Made by a program: the position numbers and the translations under genes
In this document: one piece after another, positions 1-8,057 of the stretch
Position numbering within the stretch: the first letter of the stretch is position 1
How the letters are laid out: each line of letters begins with the position of its first letter
From: a virus
Direction: 5' to 3' (one strand)
Length of the DNA: 21,444 nt
Virus record (IMG/VR): IMGVR_UViG_3300045935_000106
Coordinates: 1-21,444 of that record
Notes under the pieces: generated by a model
The model's input: the letters and a program-made list of their open reading frames with translations, nothing else
Database searches by the model: none
What the model was told of the DNA's origin: nothing

Positions 1-1277
1 AAACCTAACACCATACCGGCGAACAGTCCAGCCAGCTTGAAAAGAATAATCCCTTCTATAATTCGAAACAAAAATCCCATATGCGTGCTAAGATCAGCAA
101 TCCATTTGATTGCATCAACCATAGATGTAACCCATGCACCTATGCTTTTACCGAATTCAATAACGTTATCTATTGTTTTGGGGTCTTTCAAAAACTCTTG
201 GGTACTTTTAATTAGTTCAGTCAGGAATGGAATTGCTTTGGTCCCAACATCGATAACCAACGCCAGTAGATTATTCTTAAACAACTGAAACTGCTTACCA
301 AGACCCTGTATCACACGCTCTTGTTCGCGTATCGCTGACGTGCCGCCTTCAAATCCTACAGTTGCGTTTCTAACATTTCTATCCAGTATATCGTAACCTT
401 TGGATGCATCATCCGCTAAAGCCGTGACCAATCCAAAAATGCGCCCGCCGCCTGAAGATTGCTGGATAAAACTGGCACGTGTCTGCGCATCCATTTTAGC
501 CAGCGCATCAAGATACAGCTTCAACCCGGCTATACCATCGTTCTTTAAGATGGAAATAAACTCGTGGACAGGCTTGCCGATAGCAGGTGCAATTTTATCC
601 GCATCCGTTTGAAGATGTAAAAACACCTTCTGGAATGAAGTCCCTACAGTCTCCACTGTAAGACCAAGGTCGCGGCCTGTAGCGGCAAGTGCGGTAGCTT
701 GTGTAGCATTCAATACGGTACCGGCAGTCCCGATCCGCTGAACCATGTCAATCAGTTCTTTACCGCTTGCCGTTGAATTATTAGAAACTTCGTTCAGAAG
801 CGAACCGATCCGTTCTACTTCTGTTACATTGATTTTGAAGATGTTCAGCAAACGCGCCGCGCCCTGTGCTGCTTCTTCGGCAGTAATGCCGAGCACGGAC
901 GCCATACGTGATGCAGTTGCAGTAAATTGGAGTATGCCTTGTGACCCCGACCCGCCTAAACCCAATTGTCCGGCGATTGCCGCAATTTTGGCTAGATCAA
1001 CAGCGGTAACGTCTACTTGGCTGGATAACTCTTTCAGGCCATCACTTAATGCGCCGATTTGATCGTTCGTAAAATTCGTCGTCTTGGCGACGTTAATCAA
1101 TTCTGCCTGAAAGTCAGATGCCGATTTAATCGGAAACAGCGCCGCCGCCAATACAGAAACGAGGGACGATACTGCGCCGACCAACCGGATAATACTAGAT
1201 TCGGTTTGTTTGAAAACGCCGGATGCCTGATCCTGCGCTTTAATTAGAATATCAAGTTCAGAAGTATTAGTAGCCAT
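1..1277 (-). CDS. Tail tape measure protein, TP901 type, N-terminal part (truncated by window edge)
   Basis: This gene is open to the left edge, so about 425 N-terminal residues are visible. Tape measure proteins fill the tail tube and set its length. The start MATNTSELD, followed by an IKAQDQASG motif, is typical of the TP901 tape measure family. Long helical Ala/Leu/Val-rich stretches follow, with TAEEAAQGAARLL near residue 125 and a hydrophobic segment (LFRIIEGIILFKLAGLFAG) at the visible end. The ATG at 1277-1275 overlaps the end of the upstream chaperone frame by 11 bp, the usual arrangement behind a G/GT chaperone pair. The family call is firm; full length and C-terminal domains cannot be seen. 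Confidence 0.88.
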   Translation of the reverse strand, partial: MATNTSELDILIKAQDQASGVFKQTESSIIRLVGAVSSLVSVLAAALFPIKSASDFQAELINVAKTTNFTNDQIGALSDGLKELSSQVDVTAVDLAKIAAIAGQLGLGGSGSQGILQFTATASRMASVLGITAEEAAQGAARLLNIFKINVTEVERIGSLLNEVSNNSTASGKELIDMVQRIGTAGTVLNATQATALAATGRDLGLTVETVGTSFQKVFLHLQTDADKIAPAIGKPVHEFISILKNDGIAGLKLYLDALAKMDAQTRASFIQQSSGGGRIFGLVTALADDASKGYDILDRNVRNATVGFEGGTSAIREQERVIQGLGKQFQLFKNNLLALVIDVGTKAIPFLTELIKSTQEFLKDPKTIDNVIEFGKSIGAWVTSMVDAIKWIADLSTHMGFLFRIIEGIILFKLAGLFAGMVLG

Positions 1278-1509
1278 CTTTATCCAGTTTTAATTGATCG
1301 AGATATTCCTTGAGACCCTTACCGCTTAGTGCTATCCCGATTGAGGCTACCAAATCCGATACTACAACCTTCCGTTCAGCGAATTCCTTTCGTATCACTG
1401 CTTCAACATACAGATAGAACTTGTCTAGCTGCATGTCCAGTATTTCGTCTTCCGCAAAACCCTCCGCTTTCAAAAGTAGAATTTGATCGATCAGGATTTC
1501 GCCGTCGCT
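1267..1509 (-). CDS. Tail assembly chaperone, frameshifted C-terminal part (T-like)
   Basis: An open frame, -1 relative to the upstream chaperone gene, ends 11 bp inside the tape measure start. It encodes about 80 residues if entered by slippage at 1509-1512, beginning SDGEILIDQILL and continuing KAEGFAEDEILDMQLDKF. That Leu/acidic pattern is typical of the second chaperone of long-tailed phages. Its own first possible start is a TTG at 1473 with no Shine-Dalgarno sequence, and the frame stays open upstream into the first gene. Expression as a fused GT-like protein is therefore the better reading. The slip site is inferred; no canonical XXXYYYZ heptamer is present. Confidence 0.65.
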   Translation of the reverse strand, partial: SDGEILIDQILLLKAEGFAEDEILDMQLDKFYLYVEAVIRKEFAERKVVVSDLVASIGIALSGKGLKEYLDQLKLDKDGY

Positions 1510-1961
1510 TTTCTCTTTACCATGAACTCCGCGAATGCGGCCTTGACGAGAGGCAACACCCTTTGTATAAAAAAATCGTAATTCAATCCCAACACGTTCT
1601 GCGTCAAGACGATCATGTCATCCAAATCAAGCTCACCTACTTCCGCAAGTGTTAATGATGAAAATCGGGAGACAATGGCAAACACTTCCGGCCCCTTGTC
1701 TGAAATCAATTTCAAAAGAAAACTTACATCGCGTAGTTTGGCGCGGACTATTGCCTTTAGTGTTTCTTCGTCCTCCAGTCCGCTGTTGATTCCTGATTGT
1801 TCCCACAACATCGTAACGAACTCAACGAAAACCGCAACATCCTTGACCTTACATAGACGAATTTCGACCTCGCGGTTTTCACTTAATTCAATCGTTTTCT
1901 TGCGCATCAGTGTGTTGACGACTACAGACGCGCTCAATTCTTTTTCGATCGGTGCATTCAT
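1491..1961 (-). CDS. Tail assembly chaperone (G-like), 156 aa
   Basis: A soluble, mostly helical, acidic protein (MNAPIEKELSA at the N-terminus, ending KRKATAKS). It sits between the tail tube genes and the tape measure gene, which is the standard place for the tail assembly chaperone that coats the tape measure before tube polymerisation. ATG 1961 is chosen because ACGGAG lies 8 nt upstream; a longer reading to 2114 would overlap the previous gene and lacks such a site. Near the 3' end the codons AGA AAA GCG offer an A-AAA-G slip into the -1 frame. The role comes from position and architecture; no specific motif was recognised. Confidence 0.75.
   Translation of the reverse strand: MNAPIEKELSASVVVNTLMRKKTIELSENREVEIRLCKVKDVAVFVEFVTMLWEQSGINSGLEDEETLKAIVRAKLRDVSFLLKLISDKGPEVFAIVSRFSSLTLAEVGELDLDDMIVLTQNVLGLNYDFFIQRVLPLVKAAFAEFMVKRKATAKS
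1701..1714. repeat. Palindrome copy 1 (TGAAATCAATTTCA), inside the chaperone gene
   Basis: A perfect 14-bp copy of the window's recurring palindrome, here within coding sequence, where the minus strand reads Leu-Lys-Leu-Ile-Ser. It is one of two copies fully inside accepted genes. Confidence 0.7.
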
Positions 1962-1974
1962 GAACGGTACTCCG

Positions 1975-2229
1975 TTAAGCCTTGGTAAGGCCACCTTTAC
2001 GCCCACTCTCGGCGTCGCTGGTGCCGATGGAGGGCACATAGGGCTTCCTGCCGTTATCGACGCCTGTAGACGTTTCTGCGGCCTCCGAATTCGACACGCC
2101 AATCTGTTCGGCAAGACCCCGCTCCTTCAGTTTTACCCAGATACGCCCCGGTACTTCAAGTTCAGACCCTTTAACTACAAACTCACTGCCGATAGTGACA
2201 TCGGCCAGAGTACGTATTTGTACAGTCAT
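1975..2229 (-). CDS. Small structural-cluster protein, 84 aa, function unknown
   Basis: Starts MTVQIRTLADV at an ATG with GGAG 8 nt upstream and lies between the second tail tube gene and the chaperone gene. The N-terminal half is a plausible small beta domain (VVKGSELEVPGRIWVKL); the C-terminal half (about residues 48-84) is rich in Ser, Gly, Glu and Lys and probably disordered. The stop is 13 nt before the chaperone start, so the two are likely coupled. Position suggests a minor tail or tail-assembly role, but no family is recognised. Confidence 0.75.
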   Translation of the reverse strand: MTVQIRTLADVTIGSEFVVKGSELEVPGRIWVKLKERGLAEQIGVSNSEAAETSTGVDNGRKPYVPSIGTSDAESGRKGGLTKA

Positions 2230-2259
2230 GACTGGTCTCCATGTAAAAAGTTACTTGAT

Positions 2260-3216
2260 TTAAGCAGCAACGTTCCACTGCCGGAAATAATTACTACCCG
2301 TCAACTGCAATGAATCGAACAAAATAGTCCCTTTCATGGAAGCCGAAGCCAGGTCTTCGTTGATCAGCGGATACCCGCTCAAAGGGTCAAACTTTGCTTT
2401 GAAGATATCCACGATCACGTGGGACCCATCCACTGTATTCAATCCTTCGAAGCGGAGATAACGTTCCGGGGCGGGAACGGTAAACACATCGACTCTACCA
2501 GTTGTCGCATAAGTGTAATCGATCAAGTACGGACGCCCTTCCTCGATGCCTACCCCCGCCGCCAGCGGCTGCGTCGGTGTAATCATACCAAACTTCGCTG
2601 CCAGGATAAAATCCACATCCGGTGTTTGGTTAATCAAGCCCATGTCTGTCCATGTCACTTGATCATCAACAACCACACCACCATTGACCGGCCACGTTGG
2701 CTGAACCGCAGGAGCCGTTTTCGTGTCACCCGCTACCGCAGTCGCCTTGTAGTAATGACTGTTCGCTACCGTCGGTATCTTGTATGCGCCAAGCACTGTT
2801 ACGGTATCCGCAACCCATGCCGTCGCCACAAGACCATCTTTAGCGGAAACAGTAACAGCAGATACGTCCGGGTAGGCAAGTGTTGCACTCTTGCTCGAAT
2901 AGAGTATAACTTCTTCGTCCACCACGGAAGCACCATTGATCGTAGTTTTGGTGCCGTACAAACCCATTGCTAGATTGTCCAGGCTCAAACTTTCCAGCTT
3001 GAACGCGAAAGTCGATTTGTTCTCTTTGTTGATCGACAAATCAATCAGCCGGTCGCCGCTTTGTGATTCTTTGTGTTCAAACACCGTCGTTGCGATGTCA
3101 ATAGTCAAATCTGGCACGTTGCCGACTTGAAACAATCCAGCAGGTTTGCCCAACAGCGTACGCGGGGCCATATACAGCGAACCTTGCCCGGAGTAGTAGT
3201 AGTTTTGAAAAGCCAT
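2260..3216 (-). CDS. Tail tube protein paralogue B with inserted domain, 318 aa
   Basis: A major tail protein of the long-tailed type, homologous to the 247-aa gene immediately upstream. Shared landmarks in order are NYYYSGQGSLY, VGNVP.LTIDIATT.FEHKES, KENK.TFAFK, SLDNLA.GLYGTK, APER.LRF.GLNT.DG, DIF.AK.DPL.GY and the C-terminal FRQWN.AA. This copy carries an extra segment at about residues 140-195 with YYKATAV, PTWPVNGG and VTWTDMG, a pattern seen in small beta modules displayed on phage virion proteins. ATG 3216 has AAGGAG upstream. Expected location is the tail tube, perhaps a minor or surface-decorated form. No sheath gene is adjacent, which fits a non-contractile tail. Confidence 0.85.
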   Translation of the reverse strand: MAFQNYYYSGQGSLYMAPRTLLGKPAGLFQVGNVPDLTIDIATTVFEHKESQSGDRLIDLSINKENKSTFAFKLESLSLDNLAMGLYGTKTTINGASVVDEEVILYSSKSATLAYPDVSAVTVSAKDGLVATAWVADTVTVLGAYKIPTVANSHYYKATAVAGDTKTAPAVQPTWPVNGGVVVDDQVTWTDMGLINQTPDVDFILAAKFGMITPTQPLAAGVGIEEGRPYLIDYTYATTGRVDVFTVPAPERYLRFEGLNTVDGSHVIVDIFKAKFDPLSGYPLINEDLASASMKGTILFDSLQLTGSNYFRQWNVAA

Positions 3217-3233
3217 GATAGTTCTCCTTCAAG

Positions 3234-3247
3234 TGAAATCAATTTCA
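3234..3247. repeat. Palindrome copy 2, between the two tail tube genes
   Basis: TGAAATCAATTTCA. It lies 17 nt upstream of the paralogue B start codon, immediately 5' of its Shine-Dalgarno sequence, and downstream of the paralogue A stop codon at 3265. Confidence 0.85.
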
Positions 3248-3264
3248 AAAGCAAACCGGGCCAA

Positions 3265-4008
3265 CTACGCTGCGATGTTCCATTGCCGGAAATACTTGCT
3301 ACCGGTGATACGCAACAGGTCGGCCAGAACCGTACCTTTCATGGAAGCCGAGGCAAGCTCGTCATTGATCAGTGCGTAACCGGTCAACGGGTCCAATTTC
3401 GCCCTGAAAATGTCAATCATGGTTTTTGTTCCATCAATCGTATTCAAACCATTAAATCGCAGCCAACGCTCAGGGGCAGTGACCGTAAAAGCGTCAAGCC
3501 TGTTCGCTTGTGCATAGTTGTACGAAACCAATACCGTGGTGTCATCCGGAATGGAGCCGCCTGTTACGCCCGCGACCGTCCCATTTTTTGGACCAATCGT
3601 GTAATCCACATTCACCACTTTGGTTGCGGCCACAACTTTGAGAACAACACTGGATACATCCGGATGATCCAGCGGTGTATTCTTATCCAAGTAAAGTTGG
3701 TGCGGTTCATCTACCACTGAACCACCCGGAATAACGGCCTTGGTTCCATACAAACCAATCGCCAAATTATCCAATGACAGGTTTTCCATTTTGAACGCAA
3801 ACGTACCTTTGTTTTCTTTGGTAATCGTCAGGTCAATACCACGCGCCCCGGATTCGGATTCCTTGTGCTCGAATATCGTGGTCGCAATGTCAATCGTCAA
3901 TTCAGGCACGTTCCCCACTCTAACAAACCCAGTAGGTACGCCCAGAATAGAGCGCTCGGCAAGGTAGAGCGAACCCTGTCCGCTGTAGTAATAGTTCTGA
4001 GTGTTCAT
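3265..4008 (-). CDS. Major tail tube protein paralogue A, 247 aa
   Basis: This is the compact member of the tail tube pair and the likelier major tube subunit. It begins MNTQNYYYSGQGSLY and ends KYFRQWNIAA, with the same core blocks as its neighbour (TIDIATTIFEHKES, KENKGTFAFK, LDNLAIGLYGTK, APERWLRFNGLNT). It lacks the inserted YYKAT...VTWTDMG domain and instead has a short variable stretch (about residues 100-150). The ATG at 4008 is chosen because AAGGAG lies 9 nt upstream and the start matches the paralogue; upstream in-frame residues overlap the previous gene. Subunits assemble as rings around the tape measure protein. Confidence 0.87.
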   Translation of the reverse strand: MNTQNYYYSGQGSLYLAERSILGVPTGFVRVGNVPELTIDIATTIFEHKESESGARGIDLTITKENKGTFAFKMENLSLDNLAIGLYGTKAVIPGGSVVDEPHQLYLDKNTPLDHPDVSSVVLKVVAATKVVNVDYTIGPKNGTVAGVTGGSIPDDTTVLVSYNYAQANRLDAFTVTAPERWLRFNGLNTIDGTKTMIDIFRAKLDPLTGYALINDELASASMKGTVLADLLRITGSKYFRQWNIAA

Positions 4009-4021
4009 GATTCCGTTCTCC

Positions 4022-4519
4022 TTACGAGTTTGAATAGTTGCCGAGGAATGGCACCGATGTTTGCCACACTTGAGAATAGAAGACCAAACCATCAACCGAC
4101 ACGGATGGTTCCGGCTTCTCTCCCATAAACCGCCACGCCCGCGTGTTCACTTTTTTGTAGCCTATCAGCTTTAACCGTACCTGATGCAGCAAGGCCATTG
4201 CACTTTGTTTATTGTCGCTTTGACCCATATTCGTGTACTGGATGGCAACGACTACCAAAAATTGAATATCAACGAATGCAGCGCCCCGCTCTCCATTCGA
4301 TTCGACAGTATTCCCTTTAGGATCGATTTGATTGCCTTTCGGCGCGGCCCCGTCATAGCCAACTCCGACAATAGGCAGATTACCCGGCTGTTCAGTAGAA
4401 AGGCGCTCCATGTCTTCCAGAGAAAAAATGGAAAATGCTTTATCGACAAAGGCAGGGACTTCTTTAACCATACCCATCAATTCGGTCTCCAACTGATCTA
4501 AGGTGCATGGTATGATCAC
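4022..4519 (-). CDS. Tail terminator / Mu gp37-like (DUF1834-type) protein, 165 aa
   Basis: The layout fits Mu gp37-like proteins: an N-terminal helix (LDQLETELMGMV), a central LPIVGVGYDG strand, FVDIQFLVVVAIQYTN, an ALLHQVRLKLIGY helix and a final strand VFYSQVWQTSVPF. Such proteins act at the tail end or head-tail interface. The start is GTG within a GTGA overlap with the preceding gene's TGA, implying translational coupling. The position, after the gpG-like gene and before the tail tube, is that of a tail terminator. The family assignment is from pattern and gene order, not a search. Confidence 0.65.
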   Translation of the reverse strand: MIIPCTLDQLETELMGMVKEVPAFVDKAFSIFSLEDMERLSTEQPGNLPIVGVGYDGAAPKGNQIDPKGNTVESNGERGAAFVDIQFLVVVAIQYTNMGQSDNKQSAMALLHQVRLKLIGYKKVNTRAWRFMGEKPEPSVSVDGLVFYSQVWQTSVPFLGNYSNS

Positions 4520-5010
4520 TTCAACCCGCCTTTCGTCAACACGTGCAACTTAATCGCGGCGGCAATCATGGTCAAATCTGACGCAGCAACACCTAAGAAA
4601 CGACGCTGTTTTACACCAATGCCCATTTGATGAAAACGCGCATAATCCCGAACAATTTCTCTATCGATGCCGATTCGCCCGCCTACCCCGGTTGACACAC
4701 CTAATGCGCCTGCGCTCAAGCCTTGCAGAATCTTAATGGAATCACGCATAGCACCCGTACGCTCGAGTATTTGCTTGCCTGCCGTGCGTGGGTCGGGTTT
4801 GCGCCCTTTTTGCGGTGGTGCTCTCGCAGGCCACAATATACCGGTCGGACTGATTTGTTTGAGAAAGCGTTCCTGATTGGCTTTAAGCATTAATTCCAAC
4901 AACACATTCTGCTTTTCGCCATTCAACACAAACTGCGTGCGTTCGCGGATGCCGCGAAGCATTGCTGCCATTTTATCTGCGCCGCGCACATAAGGCGTAT
5001 CAAAGCTCAT
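4516..5010 (-). CDS. Virion morphogenesis / tail completion protein, Mu gpG-like, 164 aa
   Basis: Carries the family signature of phage virion morphogenesis proteins: GILWPARAPPQKGRKP, then ILERTGAMRDSI, then the YARFHQMGIGVKQRRFLGV block near residues 130-150. These proteins function in head-tail joining or tail completion. The ATGA overlap with the upstream connector gene and the GTGA overlap with the downstream gene indicate a tightly coupled three-gene set. No anomalies seen. Confidence 0.8.
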   Translation of the reverse strand: MSFDTPYVRGADKMAAMLRGIRERTQFVLNGEKQNVLLELMLKANQERFLKQISPTGILWPARAPPQKGRKPDPRTAGKQILERTGAMRDSIKILQGLSAGALGVSTGVGGRIGIDREIVRDYARFHQMGIGVKQRRFLGVAASDLTMIAAAIKLHVLTKGGLK

Positions 5011-5660
5011 AGCGTCACGCTAGTAATGACACTACGGTCCGGCCATATCAAGCCCATGCGGGGACGGATGTGCGGGTTTAATAATTGTGTGACCTCCCCC
5101 ATCAGGCAGTTCTGCACGTCCTTTATAATGGGTGCCCGCCGCGAAGTAAAATGGGCGGGATTCATTTGAAGCAATCGGACCGCGGATAACACACCCGCTT
5201 GAGATAACCAGTCAGGCAAACCTTTTAAGACTTCACTTTCTTCATCCATGACGAATCCAGCAGTATACGTCACAGCGAGTACGTTGAAGCCAGTCTGTCG
5301 ATCCAATAAAAGCATCAGCGTACCTTTTTCCGCATCCAGAACATACTGACTCGGATCAACGATAGCAACATTATCCACGTTTTGCAGAACGGTATGGTCT
5401 AGTGCTTCACAAAAGACAAAAGTCACCGGATCAACAAATCCTGTACTAAGACGAAACGTAACCGGCACAAAGCCACGGCGAAAACGCGGAATGTCGTAAC
5501 TGAAAAAATCAGTGTAAGTGGCGATTGGCAGTATCGCCCCTAAACGTGCGCTAACAATAGGTGCAGTCACGTCCAAGGCACTTGCCGCGTTCAGACGTGT
5601 CCCGTCATTATCGACAACCGCCATGATTTTAACAACAGCCTGTACTGTAGCGAGACGCAT
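5007..5660 (-). CDS. Head-tail connector (gp6-like adaptor), 217 aa
   Basis: Lies between the head genes and the gpG-like gene. It contains YVLDAEKGTLMLL and VLAVTYTAGFV, the strand pair common in head-tail adaptor proteins, followed by LPDWLSQAGVLSAVRLL, a C-terminal helix typical of gp6-type connectors. The N-terminal part (residues 1-110) is longer than in compact adaptors of about 100-140 aa. ATG 5660 has no strong Shine-Dalgarno sequence. Its last codons overlap the next start as ATGA. The connector role is inferred from these features and from gene order. Confidence 0.65.
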   Translation of the reverse strand: MRLATVQAVVKIMAVVDNDGTRLNAASALDVTAPIVSARLGAILPIATYTDFFSYDIPRFRRGFVPVTFRLSTGFVDPVTFVFCEALDHTVLQNVDNVAIVDPSQYVLDAEKGTLMLLLDRQTGFNVLAVTYTAGFVMDEESEVLKGLPDWLSQAGVLSAVRLLQMNPAHFTSRRAPIIKDVQNCLMGEVTQLLNPHIRPRMGLIWPDRSVITSVTL

Positions 5661-5680
5661 CAGAAGGCACCAAGTTAGGA

Positions 5681-5989
5681 TTATGCGGCTTTTCTGGCAA
5701 TACGCTTTGCTACAACCACCGCCGGAGTCCGCGCCCGCAAACGACTCCGTTGCACAGGAATTTCCATCGTTTCCCGTACGTCAGCGTCTTCCGGGCCGTC
5801 CACTTCTGTAAACAGCGGGTATTCGTTGTTGGACGCATCCGAATTCGTGATGCTCAACACTTCTTCTGCATCGATTTCAGAAAACGAATGCACTTGCCCG
5901 CGTTCCAGCAACTTGTTGTCTGTGCGTGGTCCAACATACCGCTCACCGCCGGTCAACTTCAGCCAAACTTTCCGTTCCTCTTCTGCCAT
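5681..5989 (-). CDS. Small head-region protein, 102 aa, function unknown
   Basis: Begins MAEEERKVWLKLTGGERY at an ATG with TGGAG upstream; a longer in-frame reading to 6049 would cross the palindrome and the end of the previous gene. The N-terminal half looks like a small beta domain; the middle is very acidic (EVDGPEDADVRETME), and the C-terminus is basic (RSRLRARTP...RKAA). The gene sits between the putative decoration gene and the connector gene. An assembly or head-stabilising role is possible, but no family was recognised. Confidence 0.7.
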   Translation of the reverse strand: MAEEERKVWLKLTGGERYVGPRTDNKLLERGQVHSFSEIDAEEVLSITNSDASNNEYPLFTEVDGPEDADVRETMEIPVQRSRLRARTPAVVVAKRIARKAA

Positions 5990-6004
5990 GATTGTCTCCA
6001 AATG

Positions 6005-6018
6005 TGAAATTGATTTCA
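6005..6018. repeat. Palindrome copy 3, between the decoration-like and 102-aa genes
   Basis: TGAAATTGATTTCA, 15 nt upstream of the start at 5989 and 5' of its GGAG. The stop codon of the previous gene is at 6031. Confidence 0.85.
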
Positions 6019-6030
6019 AACGTACCGCAC

Positions 6031-6981
6031 TTAGTGCTTGTTGTACCACACCAACAAAACTTGATTTGTCGCCCCGGTCGATTTGATTCCGCCGGTTACA
6101 GTACCGCCCGCCAGCAACGCACCTGACAACGTAATGCCTGCCCCGACCCTTACCAAATCGATATCGTTAGCAGTATCGCCTTCATCTGGCGTGATGGTGA
6201 CAACAGCAAGTGCGGCGGATGCCAACACCTTGAGCGTACCGTGTGTAGCGTCGTACGCGTTGATCACGTCGGCAATCACTGCCGCCTGTTCCGTATTCGT
6301 ACCGACAACCAAAAAGTCCTGATCGGTAACCGGGTCAGCTTTGCCAGTGAATAAAACACCGTTGATAGAAAACGTATCGTTTACTGCGACAGCGGCGGCA
6401 GTCAATGTAGTGATTGCCGTACCTGAACTCCCCGCCACAAGGCGTACTGCCGTGCCTAGCGTAGTTACAACACCGCCAACGCCGGATATCGTCGCCCGGA
6501 GTGTTACAACATTGACCAAAGGAGTCGCTGTCATTTTCGATCCACTCAACCGTTGCGATTCCCTGCCGTTAATGGCGGCGGCGAGATTCGCGGCGGTATC
6601 AGTATCTGACAGGCCGAGATAGAATTTACGGTAATCGAAAGCCGCCTTGGTCGCGGTATTAGCCAGCGCGGTAAATGTGTAACCATCGATGGTTACGGTA
6701 TTGCCTGCAACAAGACCAACAACGGTAATGGTAGCCCCTGCAACCGTGTCAGCAATGGTGATGGTATTGGTGATATCCGTCAACACCCCAGCATTGTTAT
6801 TCATCGCAAATGCAACAGTATCCTCCTGGCGTATCGCAGCCAGATTGATCTTAGTGTTAGCCGCCGCGCCAGCGAGCAAGCTAAACGTAAGCCCTTGCAA
6901 TTCCGTCAGGGCCGCTACGTCTTCGCTTGAGCCATCAAGCCCATAGTATTCGCGCCCGCCCCCAGTTATTGCTTGCAGCAT
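6031..6981 (-). CDS. Putative head decoration protein with two internal repeats, 316 aa
   Basis: Directly downstream of the major capsid gene. The protein is Ala/Thr/Val/Gly-rich and beta-rich. It contains two related units: the first has GNTVTIDGYTFTA with DTAANLAAAIN (about residues 95-145), the second NDTFSINGVLFTG with AAVIADVIN (about residues 205-245). Each is followed by a VVTL or VVTI strand and a Gly-rich turn. Such INGxxFT...TAANLAxAIN units occur in several phage virion proteins. ATG 6981 has AAGGAG upstream. Position after the capsid gene suggests a capsid surface or decoration role; this is inference. Confidence 0.65.
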   Translation of the reverse strand: MLQAITGGGREYYGLDGSSEDVAALTELQGLTFSLLAGAAANTKINLAAIRQEDTVAFAMNNNAGVLTDITNTITIADTVAGATITVVGLVAGNTVTIDGYTFTALANTATKAAFDYRKFYLGLSDTDTAANLAAAINGRESQRLSGSKMTATPLVNVVTLRATISGVGGVVTTLGTAVRLVAGSSGTAITTLTAAAVAVNDTFSINGVLFTGKADPVTDQDFLVVGTNTEQAAVIADVINAYDATHGTLKVLASAALAVVTITPDEGDTANDIDLVRVGAGITLSGALLAGGTVTGGIKSTGATNQVLLVWYNKH

Positions 6982-6995
6982 GATATGTCTCCTTG

Positions 6996-7009
6996 TGAAA
7001 TCGATTTCA
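6996..7009. repeat. Palindrome copy 4, between capsid and decoration-like genes
   Basis: TGAAATCGATTTCA, a fully symmetric copy, 14 nt upstream of the start at 6981 and directly 5' of AAGGAG. Confidence 0.85.
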
Positions 7010-7074
7010 AGCGCGAATGAGGGCCGGTCGTCTAGCCCCTATTCACATAAGATTAAATCAAGCGACCGCAAAAA

Positions 7075-8016
7075 TCAGATGTTGATGATCTTGACCGTCG
7101 CGTCGATATCGTCTATCTGCAACGCGCTGCGTGCAGTAAGCACGATGATAATTTCACGGCTGCGGATATCCTTGTCGGTCTCAACTTGAATAGTCCGTTG
7201 AATACCGAACAACAAATTTTGCGGATAGGTGAAGAACCCTTTGCTGCCATTGCCGACAGAACCTAGCAAATCCGCAACCACGAGCGGTACGCCATACGGC
7301 GACAGCGAAACGTTTCCATTCAAGGCTGCGTCACCCATGCCGCCGATGCGTTTCGAAATCAAGTCACGATAACGAAGCTCATTGGCTTTTGACAAAAAGA
7401 ACGACATCTGCGACACATTGCGCAGATACTTTTGCGGAATCGCCAACAGACTATTCAGAAACAAGTCGGGTCCGACTCCGGCATTGGCGTTGTCCACGAT
7501 GTGTGACACCATGCGCTTGATGTAGCCATCTTGCAGAGCCAGGAACGGGTCACCGGAACCGGTGTCAGACCACAAGGCCCATTCTTCGAAGTCCAGCGCG
7601 GCGCGTTCCGCGATAAGCCGCATCACGTGCGATTCAAAGCTCGCCCCTTCGATGTTATCTTCCAGCAATTCATACGGAATATGCACTTCCGCGATCACTT
7701 CAGACGTATTCAATTCGATTTGCGCGGTCGTCGGCTTTGCACGATCTGCTGCACGCACATACCGGTCATTACCGCCCGCGTCAAGCGACCCGCCGACTTG
7801 CCGTGCAGCGCGCAAAATGCGCGTCGCAAAACCGATGCGGTTGATTTTCATTTGCGGGGCGCGCATGCGAACGGTACGCACTTTCGCCAATATGGTAGGC
7901 TGTTCCTGTACCATATCAATGAAGGTGTTGGCTTGATCCGGCGTCAAAAGACCGCCGTTTGCATTCAGGTCAGCCAGAGCGATGTCGGCACGGCGGGCCA
8001 ATTCTTGGTTAGTCAT
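7075..8016 (-). CDS. Major capsid protein, HK97-fold type, 313 aa
   Basis: Length and layout fit an HK97-fold major capsid protein without a long cleaved N-terminal arm. Features in order: helical N-terminus (ELARRADIALADL); QEQPTILAKVRTVRM, the usual region where the E-loop and N-arm begin; DRAKPTTAQIELNTSEVIAE near residues 93-112; SFESHVMRLIAERAALDFEEWAL, the spine-helix-like segment; and a C-terminal P/A-domain-like part ending in SREIIIVLTARSAL. ATG 8016 has AAAGGA upstream. It follows the protease and scaffold genes, as expected for prohead assembly. Confidence 0.85.
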   Translation of the reverse strand: MTNQELARRADIALADLNANGGLLTPDQANTFIDMVQEQPTILAKVRTVRMRAPQMKINRIGFATRILRAARQVGGSLDAGGNDRYVRAADRAKPTTAQIELNTSEVIAEVHIPYELLEDNIEGASFESHVMRLIAERAALDFEEWALWSDTGSGDPFLALQDGYIKRMVSHIVDNANAGVGPDLFLNSLLAIPQKYLRNVSQMSFFLSKANELRYRDLISKRIGGMGDAALNGNVSLSPYGVPLVVADLLGSVGNGSKGFFTYPQNLLFGIQRTIQVETDKDIRSREIIIVLTARSALQIDDIDATVKIINI

Positions 8017-8057
8017 GATTGCGTTCCTTTACAATGATTGAGAATGAGCCGGATTAC

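Noticed and set aside
1615-2313. Plus-strand open frame of 232 aa
   Set aside because: It is antisense to the chaperone, the 84-aa gene and the end of the tail tube gene, lacks a ribosome site, and its composition (Ser/Thr/Arg-rich) is that of a shadow frame.
3073-3720. Plus-strand open frame of 215 aa across the tail tube junction
   Set aside because: It runs antisense through both tail tube paralogues and the palindrome; no start signal.
7010-7074. Possible terminator after the capsid gene (CGGTCG pairing with CGACCG)
   Set aside because: The loop would exceed 30 nt and no T-run follows at the right place; not convincing.
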